Positions 53,678 through 62,452 of a stretch of 64,000 nt of DNA are shown one piece after another. Position numbers and translations under genes: made by a program. The first letter of the stretch is position 1; each line of letters begins with the position of its first letter. The DNA comes from Treponema sp. (GTDB taxonomy: Bacteria; Spirochaetota; Spirochaetia; Treponematales; Breznakiellaceae). The notes under the pieces were generated by a model. It saw only the letters and a program-made list of their open reading frames with translations. It did no database searches and was not told where the DNA came from. The DNA lies in the NCBI GenBank assembly GCA_009777335.1, contig WRMC01000001.1, positions 124,001-188,000 of the forward strand. Reading direction: 5' to 3'.

Positions 53678-54193
53678 ATGGCCAAAAAGAAAAGCGACCC
53701 CCTGGAAGACTCCCTCGCCAAGGAACTGCGAAGCCTCATCCCCAAGCTTGACTCAGAGGGGCTGGCCTTTTTAATCGAGCAGGCCCGGGTGCACTTGTAC
53801 AACATGCAGGTGGTGGAGCTAAACCGGGCCGCCCAGGAGGCCAATGCAGCAGCCCGGAGGAGCGAGACGGTGGCCAAAAGATCCGGAAAAAAAGAGCCGG
53901 TAGGTCCCCAAAAAAAGAAGGGCGACATCCTGGAGATCCAGGGAACCGCCAGCGGGAGCAGCTACTATCTCTACTACCAAAACCGCAGTGTCATGTTCTC
54001 CCGGGATGAGATGACCCTCCTGGTAAGGATTGCCCATTCCCAAAGCACGGACCTGGAAATAAGGGAACGGATCTACGCCTGGTTTGAAAGGGAGCGGATG
54101 GACATCTTTGCCGTCCTGCCGGTGAAGGACAAATTCGATCCCCTGTTAAAATCCTTCGTAAGCTATCTTCAGAGCAACTTCAAGACACCCTAG
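53678..54193 (+). CDS. conserved hypothetical protein
   Basis: 171 residues. Lys-rich N-terminus, an alpha-helical part with a Gln/Ala/Glu-rich stretch, a basic linker (KRSGKKEPVGPQKKKGD) and a C-terminal region (YYLYYQNRSVMFSRDEMTLLVRIAHSQST, IYAWFERERMDIFAVLP). No membrane segment or signal. I do not recognise the family; the good ribosome site AAGAGGAGT and clean codon use support a real gene. It ends in a 14-bp convergent overlap with ffh. Confidence 0.75.
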   Translation: MAKKKSDPLEDSLAKELRSLIPKLDSEGLAFLIEQARVHLYNMQVVELNRAAQEANAAARRSETVAKRSGKKEPVGPQKKKGDILEIQGTASGSSYYLYYQNRSVMFSRDEMTLLVRIAHSQSTDLEIRERIYAWFERERMDIFAVLPVKDKFDPLLKSFVSYLQSNFKTP

Positions 54194-55544
54194 GAGAAAA
54201 ATTCGCCAGATTAGGCATGGCCCCACCCTTGCCCATCTTGGCCATCTTCTTCATCATCCCCCGCATCTTTTCAAACTTTTTTAAGAGACGGGCCACCTCG
54301 GCTACGGAGGTTCCCGAGCCCCGGGCAATCCGGGCCCGCCGGGAGGGGCCTATGATAAGGTGGTTGGCCCTTTCCTTCCGGGTCATGGAAGAGAGGATAG
54401 CTTCATGGTATTTAAGTTCCGCCGTATTGAGGTCTTCTTCGTTAATCCCCGACATCCCGGGGATCATGGCCAACATGGACTTGAGGGAACCCATCTTCTT
54501 TACCGCCCTAAGCTGATCAAGCCAGTCCTCCAGGGTCAGGGTTTCCTTCTCCATTTTTTTCTGAAGTTCCAGGGCCTCCTTTTCGTCGATGACCTCCTGG
54601 GCCTTCTCTACCAGGCTTACCACATCACCCATTCCAAGGATGCGCCCCGCCGCCCGGTCGGGGTGGAAGGGTTCAAAGTCTTCGGGCTTTTCGCCGGTCC
54701 CCACAAACTTGAGGGGTTTTCCCGTAATGGTCTTTAGGGAGAGGGCCGCCCCGCCCCGGGTGTCACTGTCAAACTTGGTAAGAACCACCCCCGTAAGGCC
54801 TATCTGTTCATCGAAGGCCTTGGCGATATCTACGGCGGACTGGCCGGTCATGGCATCGGCCACTAAAAGGAGCTCATCGGGGCTGGCCGCCTCTTTGAGG
54901 CGCCCCAGCTCGGCCATCATATCCTGGTCGATTTCCAGACGCCCGGTGGTATCGATGATCAGGGTGTCAATCAGATTCCTCTTCCCCCAATCGAGCCCCC
55001 CCCGAAAGACCTTCACCGGGTCCTTGGCTCCCTCCTCTTTATAGACCGGAACCCCCACCTGGTCCCCCAAGATAGACAGCTGTTCCACCGCCGCAGGCCG
55101 GACCAGATCGCAGGCCAGGAGCAGGGGTTTTCGGCCCTCCTTCTTGAGTCGCAGGGCCAGTTTCGCCGAGGCGGTGGTTTTCCCCGCCCCCTGGAGACCC
55201 AGCATGAGGATGATCGAGATGGTATCGGGCCCCTTAAGCTGCAGCTCCTGGCTGGGACGCCCCGTGGGGCCCAGACCAGTGTCTCCCAGGAAAGAAACCA
55301 TCTTGTCATGGACGATTTTTATAAACTGTTGGCCCGGGTCCACCGAACGGAGGACCTTTTCACCCTTGGCTTCTTCTATGGTAGAATTCACAAAGCGGCG
55401 GACCACCCGAAGGTTTACATCCGCCTCCAGAAGGGCCATCTTGATGGCCTCTACGGCATCATCAATATTTTTTTCGGTGATGGTAGATTTTCCTGCCACA
55501 AAGCGAAAGGCATCGGAAATTTTTTCGGTAAGTCGGTCAAACAT
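54180..55544 (-). CDS. ffh: signal recognition particle protein Ffh
   Basis: 454 residues, with N domain, G domain and M domain. GTPase motifs: LQGAGKTTAS (P-loop), DTTGRL, TKFD. The M domain has the conserved SGINEEDL loop and RRARIARGSG, which binds the 4.5S RNA. It targets signal-peptide proteins to the membrane. The start is ATG 55544; TATGAT lies 5 nt upstream on the minus strand, although with no good -35. Confidence 0.97.
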   Translation of the reverse strand: MFDRLTEKISDAFRFVAGKSTITEKNIDDAVEAIKMALLEADVNLRVVRRFVNSTIEEAKGEKVLRSVDPGQQFIKIVHDKMVSFLGDTGLGPTGRPSQELQLKGPDTISIILMLGLQGAGKTTASAKLALRLKKEGRKPLLLACDLVRPAAVEQLSILGDQVGVPVYKEEGAKDPVKVFRGGLDWGKRNLIDTLIIDTTGRLEIDQDMMAELGRLKEAASPDELLLVADAMTGQSAVDIAKAFDEQIGLTGVVLTKFDSDTRGGAALSLKTITGKPLKFVGTGEKPEDFEPFHPDRAAGRILGMGDVVSLVEKAQEVIDEKEALELQKKMEKETLTLEDWLDQLRAVKKMGSLKSMLAMIPGMSGINEEDLNTAELKYHEAILSSMTRKERANHLIIGPSRRARIARGSGTSVAEVARLLKKFEKMRGMMKKMAKMGKGGAMPNLANFSPRVS

Positions 55545-55617
55545 GTCTGATCATACCATATAATAAGGGCCGCTTCTATCCTTTACTTTATTATGAAAAT
55601 GTGCTGGAATACTTAAA

Positions 55618-56727
55618 ATGCCGACGGAAAACCCTTCCATCTTCGCAGTAAACCGGTTCTGCGAATTTTCTAACCGGGATACAGAGCGGGAATTCCTGGC
55701 CCAGGAAAAGGAACGGAGCCTCGGTACAGCCCGAGCCCTGATCCTCATCATGGGCATCATTTTTATGGCCTTTGTGTTTTCCGATTTTTTCTACTACGGA
55801 GGAGGCCGGGCGGCAGCCTTCTCTCTGGCCATACGGAGCCTGGTCCTGGGGATTACCCTGGCCTTCTTTTTCCTCTCCAAGAGGATAGGCCCTTATAACA
55901 TCACCCTCATCGTAATCTTTCTAACCCAGCTGATAATTTTTTCCCTCTACCTCTTAAACCTCCAGCTCCTGGAGGCAAGCCAGGTCTTTCTCCAGTTCAT
56001 GACGGTTGCCCTCTTTCTTATCAGTGCCTACCTGATTCCCAATCATCTAAAAAACAGCTTTATCCTTTCCCTCTGTATCCTGGGAGCCTACCTGGCCTAC
56101 TGTGCCGCCTTCCAGGACCCTGCCCTAAGCCCCCCCCTGCATGAACGGGGCATATACCTGGGGGTCACCCTCATAGCCTGTGCCATCTTTACCTACAGCC
56201 ATGAAAAATCCCGGCGGGAACGCTTCGAGGCGGAAAAGCTCCTGGAGATAAATTCCATCACCGACAAACTCACCGGAGTAGCCAACCGGGGCCGCTTTGA
56301 ACATGTCCTTGGACTCTGGATAAAAAACAAACGCCACGAACCCTTCTGCCTCCTCTTCTTTGATATAGACAACTTTAAAAGTGTAAACGACCGTTACGGC
56401 CACAGCCTGGGGGACGAGGTACTGATTCAGATCACCCAGACTGTCACCGCCAACATCAGGGACGAAGACACCTTTGCCCGCTGGGGGGGAGAAGAGTTTG
56501 TCATCCTCTTTAGCAACATAGGCATAGCCAAGGCCACCGAACTGGCCGAGCGTCTGCGGGCCGCCGTAGAAGCGGTGGCCCACGAGAAGGCCGGGGTGGT
56601 GACCATCAGCATAGGGGTGGTCCAATACCGGCAAGGTGAAACCCTCCTGGACCTGGTCCACCGAGGGGATACCAAGATGTATGAAGCCAAGCAAGCAGGG
56701 AAAAATAGGGTAGTGTCGGAAGAATAG
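55618..56727 (+). CDS. membrane-bound GGDEF diguanylate cyclase
   Basis: 369 residues. Six predicted transmembrane helices (residues ~35-195) are followed by a GGDEF domain with active-site GGEEF (ARWGGEEFVILF), the metal/GTP loop FDIDNFKSVND, and an RxxD inhibitory I-site five residues upstream (RDED), so activity may be held back by c-di-GMP. It is probably an active cyclase. The stop is 1 bp from the start of an inverted-repeat element. No EAL domain is present. Confidence 0.92.
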   Translation: MPTENPSIFAVNRFCEFSNRDTEREFLAQEKERSLGTARALILIMGIIFMAFVFSDFFYYGGGRAAAFSLAIRSLVLGITLAFFFLSKRIGPYNITLIVIFLTQLIIFSLYLLNLQLLEASQVFLQFMTVALFLISAYLIPNHLKNSFILSLCILGAYLAYCAAFQDPALSPPLHERGIYLGVTLIACAIFTYSHEKSRRERFEAEKLLEINSITDKLTGVANRGRFEHVLGLWIKNKRHEPFCLLFFDIDNFKSVNDRYGHSLGDEVLIQITQTVTANIRDEDTFARWGGEEFVILFSNIGIAKATELAERLRAAVEAVAHEKAGVVTISIGVVQYRQGETLLDLVHRGDTKMYEAKQAGKNRVVSEE

Positions 56728-56728
56728 G

Positions 56729-57011
56729 TAGGTTTGATCTCGCCACCACCATGTACACCCGCCGGAGGGGTGGGTGCCGCTCAGGTCTAGGAATTGAGAT
56801 GAACCCGCCTACGGAGCCCCCGGCACCCAGTTTCTCGTATTCTATCATTGCGTTCAGCTTTCCTCGCACATACTGGGTACCGGAGCTTATTTCATTATCC
56901 CATTCTGCTTTACCCGCGGTCTCCTCCGGCGGAGAATTCCCAGATATTCCTAGCCCCAAGCAACTCCCACCCCTCTTGTGTTTGTTTACCTATGTGGCGA
57001 GATCAAACCTA
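56729..57011. repeat. 283-bp foldback element with 18-bp inverted ends
   Basis: An exact 18-bp inverted repeat (56729-56746 and 56994-57011) bounds the element. Three further inverted pairs nest inside in order: AGGGGTGGG (56766/56966), CTAGGAAT (56787/56946) and GGCACCCAGT with one mismatch (56822/56872). It starts 1 bp after the GGDEF stop. No convincing ORF; it may be a MITE or a structured RNA. No other copy is in the window. Confidence 0.75.
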
Positions 57012-57029
57012 GATGTCTGTTAAAAAATA

Positions 57030-57506
57030 TATTCATCGACATGGGTGTCAGATATCCTGGGATTACCGCCAAAAAGTAGCAAAATAAAAACAGGACACTT
57101 TGCATGTTTCTGAAAAAATAAAACATGCAAAATGGCATGTTTATAAAATGCCCTTTTTTCACCAACAAAATTAATCATACACCTTGTCTACATGTTTCCT
57201 CACTCTTCCCCACCCATCTCACTTGTAGGGTTGGATTATGATAGGCTCTTCTCAATCCAACCGCTCATCGCTTGCTCAGCTGGAGCAAAAAATGCTCCCT
57301 GCGGCGATTTCGGCTGCTGAAGAAATTTATATATATTATCTAATGAGCATGGGATGCAGGCCGCTTGAGCCGCGGGGGGCATGTTTTTGTCCAGCGGTGA
57401 AGGGGTAGTGAGGTCTTGGGTTTTAAGTTCCTGTCCAGCGCGAGCTTAGTGTACTGGGGAGGTCTTGGGTTTAGTTTTGAGGAGGAGATGCTGTAATTAA
57501 ACCTAC
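57030..57506 (+). repeat. hairpin repeat family, copy A
   Basis: A noncoding region homologous to copy B (59335-59774). Shared blocks: a hairpin around TTTGCATGTTT (57099-57131), a 9-bp stem GGTTGGATT/AATCCAACC with AGGCTCTTC in its loop, and a long hairpin closed by GCTGGA (57279) and TCCAGC (57390). That hairpin pairs over about 27 positions with three mismatches and has a variable centre (57314-57359). It ends just before the M50 protease stop codon. No protein gene is supported. Confidence 0.75.
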
Positions 57507-57507
57507 A

Positions 57508-58152
57508 TCAAAATATTGAGTTCATTAGAAACCCAAATATGGCGTATGTGATCCTCCCTATGGGGAGGATGTCTATTCCTGTGAATCTCTGACTGAGGAT
57601 GATGACCAAGAGGAGGGGTGCTCCTATGGACATGATACGCCGTTCAGTCTGGGGGTCCAGGTTCAGGCTGGAAAAGACTATGTGGCTCCCGTCCAGGGGA
57701 GGAATGGGGATGAGGTTAAACACGAAGAGCCCCAGGTTAATAATGGCGGCAAAACTCATGACATGGATAAAACCAAAAAAGGCTTCCATACTTTGGGGAC
57801 CCAGCCGGGGTCCTATGAGGAGCAGGCAGGTCCGAATAAGAAACACAATCACCAGGGCCATGAGAAAGTTCGAGAGGGGGCCTGCGGCGGCGATGATGGC
57901 CTTGTCCCGCCGAGGGTTCTTCAGATTGGAGGGGTCAAAACGAACCGGCTTGGCCCAGCCGAAACCGGCCACGACGAGAAAGATGAGCCCCACCAGGTCT
58001 ATGTGCCGCAGGGGGTTTAGGGTAAGCCGTCCCATCTGCTGGGCCGTGTAGTCCCCCAGCTTTGCCGCCGCCAGGGCATGGCAATACTCGTGGACCGTAA
58101 GGCCGATGAGGATCCCCGGTAAGTACACGAACATATTCTCTAGACCCATCAT
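57508..58152 (-). CDS. M50-family site-2 protease-like membrane metalloprotease
   Basis: 214 residues with about six membrane helices. The metalloprotease motif is HEYCHALAA (HExxH) near residue 21, with the second zinc motif NLIPIPPLDGSH near residue 165. It belongs to the YwhC-like small S2P group, which cleaves substrates inside the membrane. No PDZ domain. AGGGGGA lies 7 nt before ATG 58152. It follows the DUF2156 gene by 22 bp and may be its operon partner. Confidence 0.92.
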   Translation of the reverse strand: MMGLENMFVYLPGILIGLTVHEYCHALAAAKLGDYTAQQMGRLTLNPLRHIDLVGLIFLVVAGFGWAKPVRFDPSNLKNPRRDKAIIAAAGPLSNFLMALVIVFLIRTCLLLIGPRLGPQSMEAFFGFIHVMSFAAIINLGLFVFNLIPIPPLDGSHIVFSSLNLDPQTERRIMSIGAPLLLVIILSQRFTGIDILPIGRITYAIFGFLMNSIF

Positions 58153-58174
58153 GGCGTGATCCCCCTGCCCCTGC

Positions 58175-59086
58175 TTATCCCTTCAACTGACCTTTGTACT
58201 TCCGCACAAACCCCGAGGGCCTATAGGTCATCTTGGCCTGGCGCATCCCCTCATCTCCTAAATCCTGTTCACGGTTAATATGGGTAAAGTACTCCGGAAG
58301 GGTGGCCGCAAAGGCCTGATTAAGGAACTGGTAGATTCCCTTATAACTTTCCAGGCCCTTTTCTATGTGGACCGTAAAGATCCGCCCCCGGGCTATGGGT
58401 TCCCCCAGGCACCAGCCCACCGGTTTCCCCTCCACGTAGATGAGGATCCCCTTCATGTTTAGATCCCCAAAGCGGTCCAGGGCCTCCTTGCAGGCCCAGT
58501 AGTCCCCGTCGGTCCCCTTATCGGCCCTCCAGGTTTCCAGAACCTTCATGGCATGGGGTACCAATTCCAGGGTGATGGGTTTCTTTTCGTAGCTATAGGT
58601 TTTTAAAAACTGGGCCACCAGGTTGCGTTTCTTGTGGTATTTTTTCCCCGGCAGTTCCGCCAGGTCTGTCCTAAGGTAGAGGTAGTCGAAGTTGTCCCGA
58701 TCCTCGGTGAACTCAATGCCGCATTCCTCAAATTTTTCCCTATTGGGAATAAGGACCGAATCGGAAATATTCTTCCAGTAATCATGGGTCTTGAAGAGTT
58801 CCTGAATAACCCCCCGGCCCGGAGCCGCACAGGGGGTCATGAAAAACTTTTTCCCCTCCCTGGAATCGGCCCCCTCCTCATGCTCCGGGGGCGGCTGGGT
58901 GCCGCTGATGATAAAGGTCTTACCCTCCAGGTTGGATACCCGGTACTGGTAACGCTGCCTAAAAAGAAAGAGACAGGGAAAGGTGAACTCCGAAACCCCG
59001 TCGGGGGTAAGGGAGAGCTTGGGATGCATCTCGCTTTTGTGCTCCAGGCTGAGGGGTGCAAACTCCGGGTACTGTGGTACTGTCAT
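58175..59086 (-). CDS. DUF2156 (phosphatidylglycerol lysyltransferase C-terminal-like) protein
   Basis: 303 residues, soluble, resembling the GNAT-fold DUF2156/LPG_synthase_C family: YLYLRTDLAELPGKKYHKKRNLVAQF, then ILIYVEGKPVGWCLGE and YKGIYQFLNQAFAATLPEYFTHINREQDLGDEGMRQAKMTYRP. Family members transfer aminoacyl groups to lipids or are of unknown role. I chose ATG 59086: TTGCAA-N17-TATACT lies upstream with 6 nt between the -10 and this ATG, so it is likely leaderless. Confidence 0.85.
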   Translation of the reverse strand: MTVPQYPEFAPLSLEHKSEMHPKLSLTPDGVSEFTFPCLFLFRQRYQYRVSNLEGKTFIISGTQPPPEHEEGADSREGKKFFMTPCAAPGRGVIQELFKTHDYWKNISDSVLIPNREKFEECGIEFTEDRDNFDYLYLRTDLAELPGKKYHKKRNLVAQFLKTYSYEKKPITLELVPHAMKVLETWRADKGTDGDYWACKEALDRFGDLNMKGILIYVEGKPVGWCLGEPIARGRIFTVHIEKGLESYKGIYQFLNQAFAATLPEYFTHINREQDLGDEGMRQAKMTYRPSGFVRKYKGQLKG

Positions 59087-59092
59087 GGTCCT

Positions 59093-59121
59093 AGTATAGA
59101 AAATAGGCATGAGGGTTGCAA
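59093..59121 (-). promoter_or_regulatory. putative leaderless promoter of the DUF2156 gene
   Basis: On the minus strand TTGCAA (59121-59116), 17-bp spacer, TATACT (59098-59093), then 6 nt to ATG 59086. No Shine-Dalgarno sequence. Confidence 0.5.
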
Positions 59122-59160
59122 TGGTTAGAAAGCAGGATAGAATATGTCCCCTTCATCAAA

Positions 59161-59325
59161 ACCAACCCAGCATACTAAGCGTTCGCTGGACAGGAACCTT
59201 CATCCCAGGCGAGCTTACAAAATGCTCGCCCGGGACGAAGTTCCTGCTCCAGCACAGATAGCTATGCGTGGTTAGACTAAGAAGAGCCTATCATTATCAA
59301 TCCTACACATGTGATGGGGGAAGAA
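59161..59325 (-). repeat. hairpin repeat family, inverted partial copy C
   Basis: Reverse-complement orientation relative to copies A and B. 59281-59324 matches the block TCTTCCCC...GATAGGCTCTTC of the others, and 59185-59253 is a long hairpin with the same outer GCTGGA/TCCAGC ends but a completely different centre (about 21 paired bases). Confidence 0.65.
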
Positions 59326-59334
59326 AAATAATGA

Positions 59335-59774
59335 AGGTTGTCGTCAAAGGTGCCAGATTAATTGTTAAAGCGAGTAAAAAGGGGTGAAAACAAAACAGGA
59401 CACTTTGCATGTTTTTCAAAACAGAAAACATGCAAAATGGCATGTTTTTTTCTCACATATTTTTCATCGAAAAAATTAGATCTAGCACCTTAGTCTGCAT
59501 GTTTCATCACTCTTCCCCACCGACCTTGCTTGGAGGTTGGATAACGATAGGCTCTTCTCAATCCAACCGCACTTTGCTTGCTCAGCTGGAGCAAAAAATG
59601 CTCCCTGCGGCGATTTCGGTCTGACTGCTCAATCAATAGGGCAAGGTTTATCCCCTAAGGTTACACGATTGAGTAGTCAGAGCCGTTTGAGCCGCGGGGG
59701 GCATGTTTTTGTCCAGCGGTGAAGGGGTAGTGAGGTCTTGGTTTAGAAATAGCAGGCGAGGTAATTAATCCTAC
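59335..59774 (+). repeat. hairpin repeat family, copy B
   Basis: Best-preserved copy. It has the AAACATGC hairpin (59404-59436), GGTTGGAT/ATCCAACC stem, and the long hairpin from GCTGGA (59585) to TCCAGC (59712-59717). The variable centre is a 15-bp stem TCTGACT..AGTCAGA. Its right end reaches the stop codon of the FGGY kinase. Conserved peptide-like strings occur in one frame but are broken, so no protein is called. Confidence 0.75.
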
Positions 59775-61439
59775 CTATCCTTCTACATACTTCCCTGCCA
59801 CCTGGTAGCTTTGATATAGCACCTCATAGGCAGCAACTTCATGTGTCCTGGGCAGGTAGGTCTTCTCTACTGGGGAAGCCATGGCGGCCTGGGCAGCGGG
59901 GATGTGGCTGTAGAGCCCGGCGGCAGCGGCGGCGCACATGGCGGAACCCAGGGCCACCGCTTCCTGGCTAGCCAAGACGTGGATGGGCATGTTGAGGGTG
60001 TCCGAGAGGATCTGCATCACCAGGGGGGATTTACAGGCCACCCCTCCGACGGCGGAGATCTCATTCACTGCGATGCCCCCTTCCCTAAAGCGCTCCAGGA
60101 TGGCCCGGCTCCCGAAGGCCAGGGCCTCCACCAGGGAGCGGTAGAGTCTGGGGGCATCGCTTCCAAGGTTAAGGCCGAAGAAGGCTCCCTTAAGGCGGGG
60201 GTTTACATCGGGGGTCCGGCGCCCGTTGTGCCAGTCCAGGGAAAGGAGGCCCCCGGCGCAGGGCCCCAGCATAGATGCGGCCCCTTCGAGTTCGGGCAGT
60301 AAACGATCCGGCAGGGAGGCTGCTATTCCCTTTAAGGCGGGATCTTTCAGGGGCCAGAGGAGGAGATCCCTGTACCAGGCGAGGAGATCACCGAAGGCAC
60401 TCTGGCCTGCTTCGTAGCCCATGAGGCCCGGGATGACCGATCCCTCTTCCTGGCCGCAGATCCCCGCCAGGGCCTCAGCGGACTGGGCCTCGCCCACCAG
60501 GATATGACAGGCCGAGGTTCCCGCCACCAGGACCATGCGGCCCGGGGCGACTCCTCCCCCTATCCCCCCTATGTGGGCATCCAGGGCCCCTAGGCTGACG
60601 GGGATTTTGGCTGGGCCAAAAGAGGGCAGGCCGAAGCGCTGGGCCCATTCATCACAGAGGAAGCCTGCTTGAGTATCGGCGGGGAAGCACTGATTCCCCA
60701 GGCTGTCCAAGATGGGGAGCAGCCGGGGATCTATCTCTTCAAAAAAACTGCGGGGGGGATAGCCGCCAAAGTCCTTGTGCCAGAGGGCCCGGAGGGACAT
60801 GGAGCAGCGGTTCCGCTTCATGGTATTTAAATCGCCGGTTCCTGTCAGGAGGCCCGAGATCCAATCGCAGTGTTCCACAAAGGAAGCTGCCGAGGCGGCT
60901 ACCTGAGGATCCTTTCTGAGGATGTGGAGCACCTTGGACCAGTACCACTCGGAGGAGTAGAGGCCCCCGTTAAGGCGGAGGTAGTCGGGCCCTCCCCTGG
61001 CGATGCTGTTCTGGTTTACCCGGTTTATCAGCTCCGCCTCTTCCAGGCTGGTATGATCCTTCCAGAGAACGAACATGGCGCTGGGGTTTTCGGCTAAGTC
61101 TTCCCGCAGGGCCAGGGGAGTCCCCGAGGCATCTACCGCCGTGGGGCTAGATCCGGTGGTATCTATGCCAATGGCCCGGATTGCGGCCCCTATCTCCCGC
61201 CCCGCCTGGATGACCGCCCCATGGACCGCCTCTTCCATGGCCTCCAGGTGATCGAGGGGATGCTGGCGGAACCGGTTCTCCCCTGGATCTGAGTAGAGGC
61301 CCCGGGCCCACCTTTTATAGGGGGCCGAGGAGGAGGCTGCTTCGCTCCCATCATGGGCGGAAACAATCAGGGCCCGGCAGCTGTCGGTGCCAAAGTCCAG
61401 GCCCAGTACATAGGCTTCTTCAATTCTGCTTCCTGCCAT
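59775..61439 (-). CDS. FGGY-family carbohydrate kinase (ribulokinase-like)
   Basis: 554 residues, the long form typical of ribulokinase. N-terminal LGLDFGTDSCRALIV (ATP/phosphate loop), IGIDTTGSSP, and C-terminal signature GGVACKSPLVMQILSDTLNMPI. It phosphorylates a ketopentose or related sugar. ATG begins 3 bp after the oxidoreductase stop, so the two are in an operon. The exact sugar is uncertain. Confidence 0.88.
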   Translation of the reverse strand: MAGSRIEEAYVLGLDFGTDSCRALIVSAHDGSEAASSSAPYKRWARGLYSDPGENRFRQHPLDHLEAMEEAVHGAVIQAGREIGAAIRAIGIDTTGSSPTAVDASGTPLALREDLAENPSAMFVLWKDHTSLEEAELINRVNQNSIARGGPDYLRLNGGLYSSEWYWSKVLHILRKDPQVAASAASFVEHCDWISGLLTGTGDLNTMKRNRCSMSLRALWHKDFGGYPPRSFFEEIDPRLLPILDSLGNQCFPADTQAGFLCDEWAQRFGLPSFGPAKIPVSLGALDAHIGGIGGGVAPGRMVLVAGTSACHILVGEAQSAEALAGICGQEEGSVIPGLMGYEAGQSAFGDLLAWYRDLLLWPLKDPALKGIAASLPDRLLPELEGAASMLGPCAGGLLSLDWHNGRRTPDVNPRLKGAFFGLNLGSDAPRLYRSLVEALAFGSRAILERFREGGIAVNEISAVGGVACKSPLVMQILSDTLNMPIHVLASQEAVALGSAMCAAAAAGLYSHIPAAQAAMASPVEKTYLPRTHEVAAYEVLYQSYQVAGKYVEG

Positions 61440-61442
61440 GGT

Positions 61443-62393
61443 TTATGTTACCTCTATCCCCAGTAGATCCTCCCAGAGCCGGACCACCGCACTCTGGGAT
61501 TTTTGCCCCTCCCCCTTGGCCCTGGCGGCCTTGAAAATTTCGTGGACCAGGGCGGTCAGGGGCACGGGGCTGTCGGTATCCCTGGCCAGGGTGAGGGCAT
61601 AGCCCAGATCCTTCCAGTGGATGTCCACGGTCCCTCCGGGGGCAAAGGCCCGGCTGAACATGTCCTGGGCCGCCACATCCAGGACCGCCGAACCGGCCCA
61701 GCCCCCCTTAATGGCCTGGTAAAGGGTCTTGGGATCCAGGCCGCTCCTTACCCCCAGGCTAAAGGATTCGGCGATGGCCGCAAAGGCGGCCCCCACGATC
61801 ATCTGGTTTACCGCCTTGGCAGATTGCCCTGCCCCGGATTCCCCCAGGTAGACCGCCGAGGCCCCCATGGTCAGGCAGTAGGGCTTAAGCTTCTCGAAGG
61901 CCCCTTCATCCCCGCCGGCCATAAAAGAAAGCCTCCCTTCCTGGGCTGCCTTTTCGCCCCCCGAAATGGGGGTATCGAGAAAGTAAAACCCTTCCCTCTG
62001 AGCTGCCTGGGAAATGTCCTTGACGGTCTGAACTTCGGTGGTGGAGGTGTCGGCGATGATGCTCCCCGGTTTAAGGAGCTTCCCCAGGGCTCTCTCTTCT
62101 GGAGCCGGGGCCCCTCCCTCGGAGCTCCCGCCCAGGACTATATCTCTTACCACCTTTGAACCGGGGAGGGACAGAAAAATGATATCCCCCTGGGTTCCAA
62201 TTTCTTCTAAGCTTGTCAGGCGGACCCTGGGAGCGGCGGCGGGGCTTAGGTCCTCCCTAAGGGCCTGGGCCTTCCCGGGATCTATGTCGTAGACCAATAG
62301 TTCATCGATAGCTGGAGGAAGTTTCTCCGCCAGATGCCGGGCCATGGGGCGCCCCATGACTCCTAAACCGATAAAACCCAGGATCTTTGCCAT
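61443..62393 (-). CDS. beta-hydroxyacid dehydrogenase (GarR/HIBADH family)
   Basis: 316 residues with the N-terminal NAD(P) motif ILGFIGLGVMGRPMARHL, the DTPISGG motif (catalytic region) and the conserved Lys in GQSAKAVNQMIVG. Members reduce tartronate semialdehyde or 3-hydroxyisobutyrate-type acids. GGAGG is 5 nt before ATG 62393; a frame extension upstream is not needed. It is in an operon with the FGGY kinase. Confidence 0.92.
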   Translation of the reverse strand: MAKILGFIGLGVMGRPMARHLAEKLPPAIDELLVYDIDPGKAQALREDLSPAAAPRVRLTSLEEIGTQGDIIFLSLPGSKVVRDIVLGGSSEGGAPAPEERALGKLLKPGSIIADTSTTEVQTVKDISQAAQREGFYFLDTPISGGEKAAQEGRLSFMAGGDEGAFEKLKPYCLTMGASAVYLGESGAGQSAKAVNQMIVGAAFAAIAESFSLGVRSGLDPKTLYQAIKGGWAGSAVLDVAAQDMFSRAFAPGGTVDIHWKDLGYALTLARDTDSPVPLTALVHEIFKAARAKGEGQKSQSAVVRLWEDLLGIEVT

Positions 62394-62452
62394 ACCTTCC
62401 TCCAAGCCAGGTCTTTTTCTTCTATTATATTCCAGTATATACTTGATTGGTC

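Noticed and set aside
57241-57408. Plus-strand peptide conserved between repeat copies A and B (LAQLEQKMLPAAIS...)
   Set aside because: The frame is broken in copy B right after this stretch and neighbouring blocks fit stem formation better than coding; conservation is explained by the hairpin.
59185-59253. Hairpins of the 57-59.8 kb family as integron attC sites
   Set aside because: attC sites have RYYYAAC and GTTRRRY core boxes at their ends; only an isolated GTTAGAC near 59270 is seen, no paired site, and no integron integrase in the window.
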